64,000 bases of DNA from Phaeoceros laevis. Its lineage: Eukaryota; Anthocerotophyta; Anthocerotopsida; Notothyladales. The notes under the pieces were generated by a model. That model saw only the letters and a program-made list of their open reading frames with translations. It did not search any database and had not been told where the DNA came from. This document shows positions 29,240-41,227 of the stretch, piece after piece. Within the stretch, counting starts at the first letter, position 1. Each line of letters starts with the position of its first letter. Made by a program: the position numbers and the translations under genes. The stretch is from the NCBI GenBank assembly GCA_049999765.1, contig JBNGIQ010009366.1:115927-179926 (forward strand), given 5' to 3'.

Positions 29240-30545
29240 TATGACCTTTAAAAAATTATTTTCCAAAAAGTGCTAGCCACATCCAGTTGATCGAAAACTG
29301 AATGTTCCAAGATTTAAATCTTGGAAAATTCATTAATTAATAATAAATATTATTAATTGATCTTGAACATTCACTAAAATGTGGTTAGAACCAATATTGA
29401 AACTATATCCTGGTGATCTGGCCTACGATGCTTAATGCAGTATTTCAAATCTACTAGAAGCTTCGTCAATACTCTCTGAGGCTTGAGATGCTTGCTAGGT
29501 ATGTTCCTTAGGCCACCGTAGTAAAGTTTCTAGTAAAGTTTATTCTTCTTATTCGATATCCTACCTTAGGGCCGGTTGAAGCCTCTTCAAATTGGATAGC
29601 GTTAGGAAACTGCTCTGACTTGTACAAGACAGCGTGATGATTCTCAGTGCTAGTTAATGTTGTGCAGCCAATTGTCGTGCCAAGGTATGTCGGAGGCACA
29701 AGCCTTCGGTGGCCTTCAGATCAGCATGCAAATACTCAGATTTGTTGCTAGTACCTGCAAGTGTTAAATGCCATGGTGCTCTCGACCAGAAAGAAGAGAA
29801 AAATGGAAAGAGTGGCTAGCCCCACTTGTAGAGAGCCTACTTTGCGTAAGAGCACACAATCACAGGCTTCCAGTACCCACAGCAGTGGAGAGTCCAGCTT
29901 AATTCACAGGCAAGCATACACGGCAATGCAAAACACCTTTGAATCGAGAATGCAAAAATGCATTACAACTGCGGCCACAAGCACACAGCTCCTGCCTGTG
30001 TCGGAACTTGCTAAGACTGCCCACTAAGGCACGGCAACCTGATTAACTATGCGTATTCTCTCTCATGACCAGCCGTTGCCACCAGCACGCAGGCCCGCCG
30101 CATTTCTCGGTGTCATTACTACAGAGCCTAACCACAACCGTCCATAACGGGACTAAGGACCGTGGCACAACTTGTTTAACCTCTAGTGGCATAACTACTA
30201 CGCCAAGACGCGTAAGCGTTTGGAGACAAGACTTAATGTGTGTGTGTGTGTGTGCGTTGTTATTTGAGGAGGTTGACACGGTCCCATGAGGTAAGCATGG
30301 TGCTGCCAGCAAGTGGCAAGCGAAACGCCAAAGAAACGGCATCATGAACGAAATTCAAGTAAGGGAACAGAGGATACGTTAGCAGCCATAGGACCATACA
30401 TAAGGCATGCCTCTAACATACATGGCAGCCCCAGCTAAGCGACATGAGTTACCATGACCTGACACAATTGACCTAGCTTGGGTACCTATAGCTAAGTACA
30501 TGCGTCCATGGTTGAGCTAGCAAGCTACCCCACGAGAAGTAGAAT
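29240..30545 (+). repeat. dispersed repeat R, degenerate copy R4, interrupted
   Basis: Weak but ordered similarity to the part of R before the TATA element. GCCACATCCAGTTGATCGAAAAC (29276) parallels R3 at 33870. GCCTCTTCAAATTGGATAGCG...GCGTGATGA (29580-29640) parallels 34063-34125. CCATGGTTGAGCTAGCAAGC and TACCCCACGAGAAG (30505-30538) parallel 24039-24080. About 0.8 kb of unrelated sequence separates the last two blocks, and the TATA core is missing. It includes a (GT)n run at 30236-30253. Confidence 0.5.
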
Positions 30546-31403
30546 GTCAACACGTGACAAACAGGTGGCCAACTTGGCTATTCACGAGTCTATGACACAT
30601 GCAGAAGTAGCATTATTTGTATCGCATGTCCTATCCTACTTGAAGGGGGTGGTAGATGCGATTGTTACCCCTGCCTAGGAGGTACCAGGAAAATTGATTT
30701 TGCAGGCCAACAATAGGTAATCACTAGGTACAGTGCCAATCAACCCTTGAGAAGTTGCAAACTGCAGTCACAAGAGCTAGGTTCTACGAGTGTCTCCCTT
30801 TATGGATTGAAGCAAGAGGTTATCTGAAGCTCTTATGCCTCTTCGGGGTGTTTATTGAAGTGATTTTGGAGGCCATTGCGTTCCTGAACAAAAGAATAAT
30901 GGATTTGGAAGACGGCTACTTTGCGTTCATTTTCCTGGCTTTCGTCTTCTCTAATAAGCAGAAGGTGCGGACAGAGTTTAAATTAGACATGTGTGGGGAG
31001 GTTCGTGTGGAGGAGAGAACTTGGAACAGAGTGAGGATGGAATTGGCCATTATGGGGGTCAAAATCTCTACGGATAGGGTGGCGAATGCAAAGAAGCCAT
31101 TGACAACAATTCAGCACTTAATTAAAGAGTTCTTGAGCCTCATTGGTTGAGCAAGGTATATCAGTGTTGTTTTAGAAAGTTTGTCCTCGTTGCAAAGGCT
31201 ACTCCCTTTTGCAAAACGTCTAGAGGACAATGTTCTTATTTTAGATTTGCCCTTATTCGCTCGTTAGTGCTAACCTCTTGTTTCTTCTCTAGTAGCGAAG
31301 TGTTGTCTATCCTGATGTTTCCTAGGCCTTCATGACTTTTGCACACTTGAGAGACTTCTTGTTTCCTGCAAACAAATGACCTACAGTAATAGAGCTCTTT
31401 GAC

Positions 31404-31507
31404 TTTGAATAATGGAGCAGTAATGTTCATCTGAGTTAGAAATATGCTAANNNNNNNNNNTTTGAATAATGGAGCAGTAATGTTCATCTGAGTTAGAAAT
31501 ATGCTAA
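31404..31507. other. false assembly gap (10 N) flanked by identical 47-mers
   Basis: N at 31451-31460. The 47 bases to its left (31404-31450) are identical to the 47 bases to its right (31461-31507). This is the pattern left when two contigs that overlap by one k-mer are scaffolded with a fixed 10-N spacer instead of being merged. Confidence 0.93.
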
Positions 31508-31602
31508 AAAACGTGTGATGACGTGACTTCCTTTCCTTTCTTTTTCTTCCGGAAAGTAGTAATAATAGTAATATATTTAAAACATGCATACTATTACAGG
31601 GG

Positions 31603-31744
31603 TTGCTGAGCATGGGCGCTAAGTGGGTACCGCGTCCACGTTGCACCTTGATGCACTATTGGAAATTTCCAGCTTGCTGAGCATGGGCGCTAAGTGGGTA
31701 CCGCATCCACGTTGCACCTTGATGCACTATTGGAAATTTCCAGC
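31603..31744. repeat. 71-bp tandem duplication
   Basis: Two adjacent units starting TTGCTGAGCATGGGCGC (31603 and 31674) differ at one base (CGCGTCC against CGCATCC). Confidence 0.9.
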
Positions 31745-32352
31745 TGTATACTGGAATTCACTCGTAGGCTTAATCACAACAAAGCTCTTGCTTTTTGTGT
31801 TATTACAAGATGCCACCATCAACTAGTATGTCTTTGAGTTGCTTTGAAGGAGTTGACTCCTCAAGAAATTTGAATTGTTCATATTACACAACAGCTCCAT
31901 ATTTTTGTACAGATTTCATAAGAAAATTGCAAGTAAATAGATTCCGAGTCGTAGGACCCTAAGTTTAAAAATGTTGTGAAGTCCAGGTTTCGATATTTCT
32001 ATGAGTTATTTGCAAGCTAAGGAAGATTGTAGTGACGTGGATTGGATGATATATGACATTTAGTTAATTAATTGCTATCTTGCTTACTTAAGCTCTCCAA
32101 GTTCTTGATTGATTTGCTTAGTTAGGCGTGCAAGCTATCTAAAGGAAGCAAACGGATGTAGAGAAAATATGAATTGTGAAGGAGCTCCATAGAGTTCTAT
32201 CTTATATAGTGCCAAAAGTTACGGTTTCCATGTCTTTGTTAACATACTAGCTAATTGCAAGTGATAGCCATATAACACTTACTAGCTCAAAGGTTCTAGA
32301 ATTTGATGTGAAATTCATTGTGAAAATGGCAATGCCCATGTACATGTGCTCC

Positions 32353-32456
32353 TAGATAACTATGAATGAATAAATAAATTGCGGTTTGGGTGCGGGCCAN
32401 NNNNNNNNNTAGATAACTATGAATGAATAAATAAATTGCGGTTTGGGTGCGGGCCA
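32353..32456. other. false assembly gap (10 N) flanked by identical 47-mers
   Basis: N at 32400-32409. Bases 32353-32399 equal 32410-32456 (TAGATAACTATGAATG... to ...GTGCGGGCCA). Same signature and same 47-base length as the gap at 31451. Confidence 0.93.
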
Positions 32457-33049
32457 AAAGTACGGCACCCTATACTTATGGATGCCAGATGTTGGTAGAT
32501 TTAATTGCTGGTAGATAATTGTATATAGAGATAGATACCGGTAGTTGATCATATAAACTATAGTACGTAAGGTGGCAGGTATCCTTGCAGCAAATGTAAT
32601 GAAAAGTGCTCTTTGTCATGTTGTATGTTGCTTTCAATTTGTGTGAATGAATGAATTACAGTGTACTTGTCCTTCCTACAATCCTTGCATTTGTGGCTTC
32701 CTACCTACCACATGTGCTACCTACAATCAGAGATACAAATGTTCATGGCCCCAGAATTCATTAAGATACTTGCAAGTGCACTGTGGCTAGTATTATTGTT
32801 CTAGCATTTTTTTGTTGTGAAATAGCACATAAATAAAAAACCCCATCTAGAAGTCACTTGAAGTTCTTGCATTTTATACATTGTCAAATGCATTGTCAAA
32901 TACATATATATATGTAGGCATGCATACAATTGATGTGCCAGTAGGTTCTTTTGCTCTTAGAGTTGTGTTCGCTCCCATAGCTAGGATCGCACCGTTTAGC
33001 ATTTAGCTTTTGAATCTGTTTTGTAACACTTTTGAATCTGTTTTGTGTT

Positions 33050-33210
33050 ACAAAGCTTGCATGCTCAAGTTTATGTACAATTGAGAAATTAATGAATATA
33101 GATTTGCTCAATACATCTAGGTCTAGAAACAAGTATACTCAAGTTTATGTAATGTACAGTTGAGAAATTGATGAATGTAGATTTGCTCAACTCTACATAT
33201 ACATCTCGAC
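33050..33210. repeat. diverged tandem duplication
   Basis: The block ctcaagtttatgta..caattgagaaattaatgaat.tagatttgctcaa occurs at about 33065 and again at about 33138, with a few changes and a small insertion. Confidence 0.75.
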
Positions 33211-33839
33211 CTAGAGCTCCTACTCAGGGTAAGAGGTGTCACTTGAGTAATTGAAAGAATGAAAGGTTCCAAGTTAATGAATGAATGAAAACAAGTATAT
33301 TGTTCGGACACTCCAGCATGGACCATGGCAAAGGTCCTTGGAAAGTTGGGTTGGAAGCACAACCTCTATTTTCTATTTTACCTATTTACACATAAAGTTA
33401 CATACTATTTAAAATTTTTTTTGAACATATTTTCTTATTTTTGGCCTTTCATTTTGCCACTTCTGTAATATTTACTATTTAATGCTATTTACCAAAATCA
33501 CCGTTGTAAATTATAAATTTACTTTCCTCTCCTTGTGCTACTTTCCATTGCAATGTTATTGGCTTGGTTCATGCATAGTAAAGCTTGTTCTTCTTCATAC
33601 CCTGGGGAAGAAGAAGAATCCTTACTACATACGAGCTTATGGGTCCAAGAGTGAATCCGCTCTTTTTTGCCTGGAAACTTATTACATACGTCTGTCTGTC
33701 GCTGAATGTTTCGATACCGCCCAAGAAAGAAGTTTATTATTAGTGCTTTGGGGTATAAAGACCGTATAAACCACACTTGTCGCAAAAGTAGGGTGATGTT
33801 AAATTTGCGAAAGAGTTCTGGTGCCTGCCGGCACGATGG

Positions 33840-36120
33840 CAAAGCCCAATCGCGACCTTTTCCAGAGAAAGCCACATCCAGCCGATCAAAAACGTGCAAG
33901 CTAGCAGATGTTCAAGATTAATTAGAACCAGAGCCTGGCGTGCGATCTAGTAGCTCACGTACGTGCGCCAAACGGCATGCGGTGCCTTGGGCAGCTGTGA
34001 ATTAATCTAGCAGCTCCTGGCGAGTCTCTATAGATTTGCCTGCTACCTGCCTCCCGATCGATGCCTCTTCAGATTGGACGGCGGTAGGGATGCTGCAATG
34101 ACATGTATAGCACAAGCGTGATGACTGCGCCAGTTAGAGCTATGCAACCGATCGAGCTAGCCTTGGGATACCTACTGCTAGGTACGGGTGTCCATGGCCG
34201 AGATATCGATAGCAGGCATCTCAGTTATCCCACGAGACGCACGACGCAGCTCCTAGGTTGAATACCTTGCAAGGCTTGGTGCCCTAGCTCCTCTGGTCCT
34301 GGGCTGTATAAGAGCAACCTGCCCAACTTTGAGCCTCAGTGTCCGCTCCTTTTCTCCTCGAGCTCCTCTTCGTTCCTTCCCGCAGCCCTTCTGCTAGCGC
34401 AGCCTCCAACTCTGAGCTCCGATCCCTCCTTTCGAACGAGTTCTCTTCTCGCTTTGAAGTGCATTTGCAATCTCCAATTGTTTCCTCTGCTGCCAGCAGT
34501 TCCTCCGGATCCAGCTCGCACGCAATCGCCTGGCGCCGACCCTCTGGAGCTTCAGGTTTCAAATTCTTCGAGCTGCCTCCCTGCCCAGTACTGGTGGCAT
34601 CACATTGCTGTCTTCAGGTTTTCCGTCTGTGATTGTAACTAGAGCTCTGCTTTGAATTGGTGCCGCTTCTCTGTCTGTCTCCAGGAATTGTTGTCCATCA
34701 CCTTTGACCTATTCTCAAGTTAACAGGTGCTCCTTCTCTGTTCTGTCTACAGGCGTGCACCGGCACTGGCAAGCTCGGTCGCGCTGTCAACGTCAAGCTT
34801 GAAGTCTTGTCCGCTGTGGAAAACCTGAAAGGCGTCTCTTTCGTCGGTCCCGAGTTTTTGAAGGTAGAACCGCTCGCGTATGCGCAATCGCAGGCTTCTT
34901 CCTCATCGAGTTTTCGATCGGTAGGTCCCGCCAGCTTGAAGCATCCATGGCCATGCCAAGTTTCTGTGTAGCGTCTCTGTACCGGCACGTTTTTCATGAA
35001 TGGGTTATGAAAGCTGGCTTGTTCTAACTAACGCACAACACCAGCTTTGTGGTGTGGCAGATGAGTTACTTGTGGAGCAAGAGAAGGGCTACCGTCGAAT
35101 GAGTTTGGGTTTTTGATTTGAGCTTACTAGTCTTGCCCTTGACAGCTCGCCTGAGTATCCATCCCTGGAGGTACCCTTCAAGTTTTCGTAAGTGTGTTTT
35201 CTGTTCAAGATTTCGAGATCTCAACAATTGAAGATGGTTCATGGCCCTCTCTAGTTGAATTGCACTTTTTTATTTCCGCACGGTGCCTGAAATTCTGCAC
35301 ATTTATGGGGTTAGTTGGGAGTGTGGCGTGCCATTGGTTTGCGAAATTTTGGATTCATGCGTTGCATTGGAAGCATGTGCAGATGGCAGAAATGATGCTC
35401 AAGCTAAGGTGTTTTGAGGTGTGGGCAAGGGATGTCCGGTGGTGTCACTTCACGTTTTGCTAGGGCGATGAGTCTCCGTGTATCTAGTTTGTGATGTCTC
35501 CTCCACTCCCCTCTTTTTGTCCTCATGTCCACCCATGGGTTTTTTTGTCTTGCGAATCTTCTCTGGCGCGAAAGGAGTAGAGATGAACCGCTCCCTCAAC
35601 AAAGCAAGTGGGAGAGTTGATCAACCTCTGGTGACCACACGAGATGCGCTCCCTGGGTGCAAATGAGAGGGATGTAGAGATGGGAGAAGGAGTTTGTAAG
35701 TAGGGATGATTCTTCTCTCGTGACTCCGGAGCTTGTGATTGACATTTAATCGGCCTGGAGTGTGTGAGGGTTGAACCTCCTCCTAGGGACCCTCTTGTTG
35801 GGTTCCCTGCGCTTTAGACTGATGAGCTCTAGCCCAACCTATTGTTGGGGCTCCCTACGCTCCCAATTAATGGTGCGCACATTGTGTTGAACAATGCGGA
35901 TAGGGCGGTGTACAAGGTCTATCTGCGATCAGGCTACCAAGACTTCAACTGCCGTCGGGGAAATCTATGCTAGCTTAGCCTCGCCCTTGATTCGATCCAT
36001 ACTTGCTGTAAACCAAGTTTTGCCTTATCAGTCACGCCCATATCATTCGCACAACACTCTTTTTAGTTGTTGGTGCGTTGGATAATTAAATTTTGTGGAA
36101 CGAAAACTTGCGCTCATAAT
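33840..36120 (+). repeat. dispersed repeat R, copy R3 (5' truncated)
   Basis: Matches R1 and R2 from the CCGATCAAAAACGTGCAAGCTAGC block (33880) through the TATAAGA element (34307), the CT-rich leader, CTGGCGCCGACCCTCTGGAGCTTCAGG (34531-34557), GCAGATGGCAGAAATGATG (35380) and the TACGCTCCCAATTAATGGTGCGCACATTGTG block (35855-35885). It lacks the GTGGGAGCCGG start that R1 and R2 have. Confidence 0.7.
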
Positions 36121-36484
36121 AGTAGTAGTAGTAAGTTGATTATGGTGTTTAGCCGACTCCACATGGGAATCGAACACCTCGCCAGGTTTTTCGACCGGCG
36201 ACCAGGAGCTCCCCATCCAGGGACATTAGACGACGACCGGGAGCCCTCATCCGGGGGCTTTTAGCCATCTCTTTAGTGAAAACAAGTTCTCTGTTAAGAT
36301 TTGAAACTTCGAGCAAACCAGTACAAGTCTTTTCCTTACGAGTCCACCTCGAGTTATCTGCCAGCTAATGAGGGTTGCCAGTGAAGTCCACGGACTACAG
36401 CCTCATTAGTTCAGCGCGCCCGATTCCCATGAGGAGTCGTCAGGACCCCTACTGCTACTAGTATACTTGGTCTGATTGCAAAAA

Positions 36485-38215
36485 CAAGTGAGAAGCTCAT
36501 AAGAAATTTAACTGTCTCCTACACTTCATAAGAACAAGTCCCAACCACCACACACAACATGTACGTGTAAGCAGCAAAGTTCTACATCTGCGAGCCCGTA
36601 TGCTATACGTACAAAGCACAGGGTAGGCGATGATGGGCCTCATGAATCCAGCTAGCCAGCCCTTACAGCAGGAGAAAACAAACGACCCAGCACTTACCGG
36701 TGCATTCTGTGACACAGTCAGTACTTGATTTGTTCCAAGCTCTTTTATGGCACCTGGCTTTTGACTCATCAAATTTTGCTACCAACACGTATTGAAGGCT
36801 CTTAAAGGAAACCGGCTCGTTATTAAGCTCGCGCTCGCCTCGGGATTATCCGCGTAATCCTAGCTCTAATTAGTTACAGGGCACCGGGTAGCGCATTATG
36901 CCCCACCGGGTAGCACATAATGTGCTACCGGGTGGGGCATAATGTGTTACCCGGTGCACACACCGACTCATTTCTTGTTCCTCTTTCGCGCCCTCGGCTT
37001 CCAACAACCACACCTCCCAGCTACCGCCGGTCGGTGTAGGGGCTGTGGTTGTTGCATCCACGATTGGAAGGTTTATTAGTTTGTTTCTCGTTTTCGAGAA
37101 ATATTTGGCAATCCGAGTTTATCCCTAACTACTACAAGTGGGCTTTTAGCTGAAACTTGCGGCAAGCTGGCATTAGAAAATCCCCTAGAATGATCCCTGT
37201 ACAATGCACATTGTGTTAAATTCTCAGCATCTGATGAAGCTGCGATCTCACCTCCTTCCACAAGTGAGACACCATATTCCGACACAGGTATGTATTCAGG
37301 AGGTCCGTTGGTAATATCGAGAAGCACTATCCTCCTAGCAGCCTCCTCAGCCATCCGTTTCTCAATTGCAGCCATAAGCTTCAACCTGTGACTGTGATCA
37401 ATGCATTTTGTGGATCTCTATCTTGGACGAGACGCCTTTGTGCAAGGGCACTTTCTGACAACAAATCCATCGACTTCGGCACTTCCCGACGGGTTTCCTG
37501 AGTGAGGAACAATAACTCGCTTGATCGGAATATTCTTCCTATCCATTGTGCTAGGGGCAGTAAGCCAATGCTGCTGTACCACGCGAGATTACATGGCCCT
37601 CAGCAACAGCGCGGGATCAGCGAAAATCGAGCTCAGCGAGATCACACGGTGCGAGATCACGCACAACCGAGGCTCGCGCGAGCTTCATAACTACCCGGTT
37701 CCCTTTAAGTATGTTAAAGGAACCCGGTCGCACCGGGTAGCATTACTTGCAGTAATGCAGAACCCGGTGCTCCCGGGTTCCTTTAACATACTCATAATAC
37801 CGGCATGCTGAGAAAGAGAACTATAGCAGGCACTGCAACCGCAGCTTCTCGCAGTTGTATACCCACGGAGCTAGCAGGGTTGGCACCCATTCCCACCATG
37901 TAGCCTGCCTCGAGGCCTTATCACCTGCTGCCGCATGCGTGCTTGGCCAGTCCCGCAGAATGGCTGAAGTAACATACACAACTCAAGATGACCATCACTC
38001 ATTAAATAAATGGCGAGGATATGAAGCATCCTTTAGACAACCAATGAGTGACTGAAGTGGCAACTGGTGCAGGCTTGCACCACCAGGCTTACCTCACCAT
38101 ACATGGTGCAGCCCATGCCTCCAGCATGCTGGTCTACAGAATATATGTCATTGACACCCTAGGCCTTGGGAATCGGGAAGCTGAAGTTAGCATTACATTG
38201 TCATGCTGTTTGCAA
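36485..38215 (-). pseudogene. SURNod19-like pseudogene (3' half), split by an insertion
   Basis: Duplicate of the 3' half of the intact gene at 46.3-48.2 kb, including intron sequence, so it was copied as DNA. 36485-36798 corresponds to about 46270-46640 (last exon remnant, intron with CCAGCCCTTACAGCAGGAG, and the end of exon 5). 37794-37935 corresponds to the middle of exon 5 (GAAAGAGAACTATAGC). 38070-38215 corresponds to exon 4 (ACCTCACCATACATGGTGCAGCCCATGCCTCC). Frames are broken and the 5' half is absent. The exon 5 remnant is interrupted at 36802-37790. Confidence 0.85.
36802..37790. mobile_element. 989-bp insertion with inverted-repeat ends (non-autonomous DNA element?)
   Basis: Comparison with the intact SURNod19 gene gives exact boundaries. 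CTC is present once in the gene and flanks the insertion on both sides (36799-36801 and 37791-37793), a 3-bp target duplication. The left end begins TTAAAGGAAACCGG and the right end finishes CCGGGTTCCTTTAACATA, imperfect inverted repeats. The right end is itself a foldback: 18 bases at 37710-37727 are the exact reverse complement of 37773-37790. Near the left end lies a second hairpin (36881-36957) with arms of about 37 bases. Minus-strand open frame 37384-37076 has no recognised domain, and no transposase is seen. Confidence 0.75.
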
Positions 38216-38289
38216 CAGGAAGAAGGCATGCACTCATTCAGACAGAGCATCATTCTGGCCATGGGTTCCCTAAAGACGTGATAAGGCAA

Positions 38290-39020
38290 GTTGAGGCCTT
38301 ATCACCATGTGCAGCACCAGTTGAACAAGGCACGCACGCTGATCCAGCCTGTGATAGAAACTTTGGGCACCTAAAATCAGATCTGAATTTGTTTATTAGC
38401 AAGACTTAGTGGTCAACATGCATATAAATGAGGTCAGGGGTACCACCATGAGGCTCTTTTGAAGAAGTGCGTGTTTCCAGCAAATGCAGCGCCTGGGAAG
38501 GCATATGTGGGAACGAGGTTCTACTTAGCAGTCTTTAAGCTTGTACTAGTATGGCTGCTCTTGCACAGGGCAGGTTACTTCTCAAGCTTGTCCTCAAGTT
38601 CAGCCTTCGAGTCGAATTAGAAACATGTATTCATGGAAAGCAGCCTAATTAATCCACTGTCCGCAAAATGTGTGTTGAGGATGCTAGATAGCTTGCCAGC
38701 AAAAGATCTGACCAAGGTCTGCTGGACAACTTTAATTTCAGCGACTCTCAACATGGATGTGAGCAGGAAGCCTAGAAATTCTTCCTCAAAGTGCAACAAG
38801 AAGAGCTGTGCACATGCATCCAATTTATGGCGATGTAAACTTGTCACCGTACTGAAAGCTTGGTCCAGTCTTGCAGCCTTAGTAGAGCAGGGAAGGCTGA
38901 TCACGTCAAAGAATGTGGTCTAGAGACAGCTGTTGTTCTCATCAGCCTTTAGGCCAAAATGTAGTCCTGAGCCTTGAGGATGGCTCCACCCTATTTGCCA
39001 GGTTGGTCTAAAAGTGAAGG
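38290..39020 (+). pseudogene. PPR pseudogene 2
   Basis: DNA-level relative of pseudogene 1. TTGAACAAGGCACGCACGC (38320) parallels 26575, TAGCTTGCCAGCAAAAGATCTG (38690) parallels 27010, and the TAGAGCAGGGAAGGCTGATC block (38881) parallels 27197. Recognisable PPR words remain (RMLDSLPAKDLTKVCWTTLI), but there are deletions (the KCGGLEDARKV part is shortened) and stops. It directly follows the SURNod19 pseudogene. Confidence 0.78.
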
Positions 39021-41227
39021 ATATCGTGCAATGATTGCAGTTATGTCCACTATGGTCTTATTAGCCACAAATGGTGTTCCAAAGATTGCCAATCTGGTTT
39101 CCTAGAATTTATGCAACGATTGCGGGGAATGACCAGCACTGAAAAAGGCCAGGAGGCCCTCTCAAGAATGTATCAATTGCAGATACGAAGGGGCAGGGCA
39201 TCGAGCCGGGCTTCAGCAGTTTTCTGTAGTTGCTTATCCGTGCTGGAATAGTGGGTGAAGGAACTGGCTTAAGCTTGTTGAGCACCACATCCGACACAAG
39301 AGTTTTCTGTCCACCCAGAAGGGTATTTGCACGCTACACCCTGGCCATTTTTTGGTGTCCACCCCCCCGACATGGTTTTGGTGATTTTTAAAGTACATTT
39401 TCACCCTATTCCACTTGTCAAATTGCTGCAAAATGGTACTTTCTAGATTCGTCTCATTCTCCTCTGTCAGAATATACTCGAATATTCCTATTCTATATAG
39501 TAATGTGATGTGCTATAGGCCGTTTTCGGCTAAAAGTACCAACTGTCCACCCCTGTACTACCTGTACTTTGGAGTCATAAATCGTCATTATTGCACACAT
39601 GCACTAGCTTTTTAACCTATTTCTTTCTAGCATAGACTAAACAAGGTATGAGGAACACAAAAAGTACCTTTGTAGTATGAAAGTTGAAAATATTTGTAAA
39701 AAATAAAAAAAAAACTTGCACTAATCATCAAAAGAGAGTACTTTTAAGAACACTCTCTTCAAACCTATGTAGAATATGTGAAAATTATATTGTTTGGACA
39801 TATATGCAAAAAGATACGACCATTTATCTCCAACAAATTATGCAGGTAACTGCAAGTACCGCCGCTTTTGGCCCTACTGTAGTGTGCAAATACCCAGAAG
39901 CTGACCACCCAGAAGCTGACCACTACGCATGCATGGTGAAAGCAGATGGATATCTACATGAGGCTGAGTACTTAATCAGCAGCCTGAGCCTGTGCCAGCC
40001 TCCCAACCAAGGAGGCAACTTTGTGAAAGTGTGGGAGGGGACAAATCTTTCACAATAATAGTAACTTTAAGACCCTCACACGGTTGGGGGAAGGTTTTTT
40101 AAAACTTTTTCTGTATGAGGCTATGAGCCTATGAGAAGATATTTCTTTTAGGGTTTGGAAAAGGCTTCCTCATAAGGCTTTAAAAATCATAGTGTAAATT
40201 GAGCTCCATGGTCATTGAATGGTGAATGATGGATATTTATTTCACACAATGATGATGTTATACTGGTGATGTGGAAGAGCCATACTAAAGTTGAGCTCCC
40301 GTGACTATCACATGATGTGATAAAGTTGAGCTATGGTCAGGATCACATGGGTCACTACTAGACCATAGATGTACGTACGACTCTTCCATGATGTGATAAA
40401 GTTGAACTATGGTCACTTTCACACGGGTTGCTACTAGACCGTGGGTGTACATATGACTCTTCCAAGCTTATCCGACCAAGATACTTTGAAGTCTTGCTCA
40501 AGTACCTCACATTTGTTCATGTAGACCGACACGTACTAGAGTCCGTCCTTCATTCATGAACCCTGTTTGTAGTAAATCTTCTCCAAACCGACCAAGTACA
40601 TCACAAAGAGGCCGTTGGAAGAGGGTCGGAGTGCCACCGTTTAATTTGTAAGGATCGGTTGAAGGTGGGTCGGAGTGCCTCCTTTCCCGAACCCAACCAA
40701 CTCAATTCAAAACATGTGCGTGCATGCATAGTGAATCCTTTTGAATCCATTTCAACCTATATTTATGTACATGCATTCACTCTGCTAGTTCCTCCTTGCA
40801 TAATTTGATTGCATTTTTCACACACGGTCCGGTCAATGTGAAACAAGCCTATAACACCTCTTAAACAAGAACCATCCACCTGTAAGGTTGGTTCTCTTGA
40901 TCAAGATCAATTCTATAGAACCTAACCCACCCAAGGTTTGATTCATTTGGTGTCTCGGACAAATTTCTTAAATATATTGCTTAGTGTAAAATGTGGATTC
41001 TATGTGCGAGGACGGCATCTTGTTGATGCTGCACGGCACCTAACTTGGGTGCAACCCTAAAGGGCTCACGATATCCCTTTGGCCATCGAGCTAGCCTCGA
41101 GGTTAGGGTGAACAATCTTACACATCATGCCCCATAATTGAAGCAGAGAATCGTCGAGAATACCCCTCGGTCGCCTCTTTGGCACAACCAAAAGATAGGC
41201 GTGGGTAACAGGGAACGGTAATTTTTG
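39021..41227. other. intergenic, no gene seen
   Basis: 2.2 kb. Mostly AT-rich, with short open frames lacking any recognised domain. It contains the tandem duplication at 40311-40464. Confidence 0.4.
40311..40464. repeat. 76-bp diverged tandem duplication
   Basis: Units begin CATGATGTGATAAAGTTGA at 40311 and 40387. Both contain CTATGGTCA, CTACTAGACC and the end TATGACTCTTCC or its variant TACGACTCTTCC. Confidence 0.85.

Larger units (their letters stand above)
30546..33839. other. AT-rich intergenic region with one unassigned ORF
   Basis: 3.3 kb, mostly AT-rich. An open frame ends with a stop at 31150; its first ATG is 30899 and it gives 83 aa. The longer open stretch from 30755 lacks an ATG. 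I recognise no domain and it may be an old element fragment. The rest holds local duplications and the two artefactual gaps listed separately. Confidence 0.35.

Noticed and set aside
30755-31150. 131-codon open frame.
   Set aside because: It starts without an ATG, matches no family I know and sits in AT-rich repeat DNA; noted but not called a gene.
31404-31507. Tandem or inverted repeats around the 10-N runs (also 32353-32456).
   Set aside because: Identical 47-base copies exactly abutting fixed 10-N runs are best explained as assembly overlap, not biology.
36150-36260. tRNA-like T-loop word (GTTCGATTC on the minus strand) in R3, and GGGTTCGAATTCC near 44977.
   Set aside because: No matching T stem, acceptor stem or anticodon arm can be drawn around either word.
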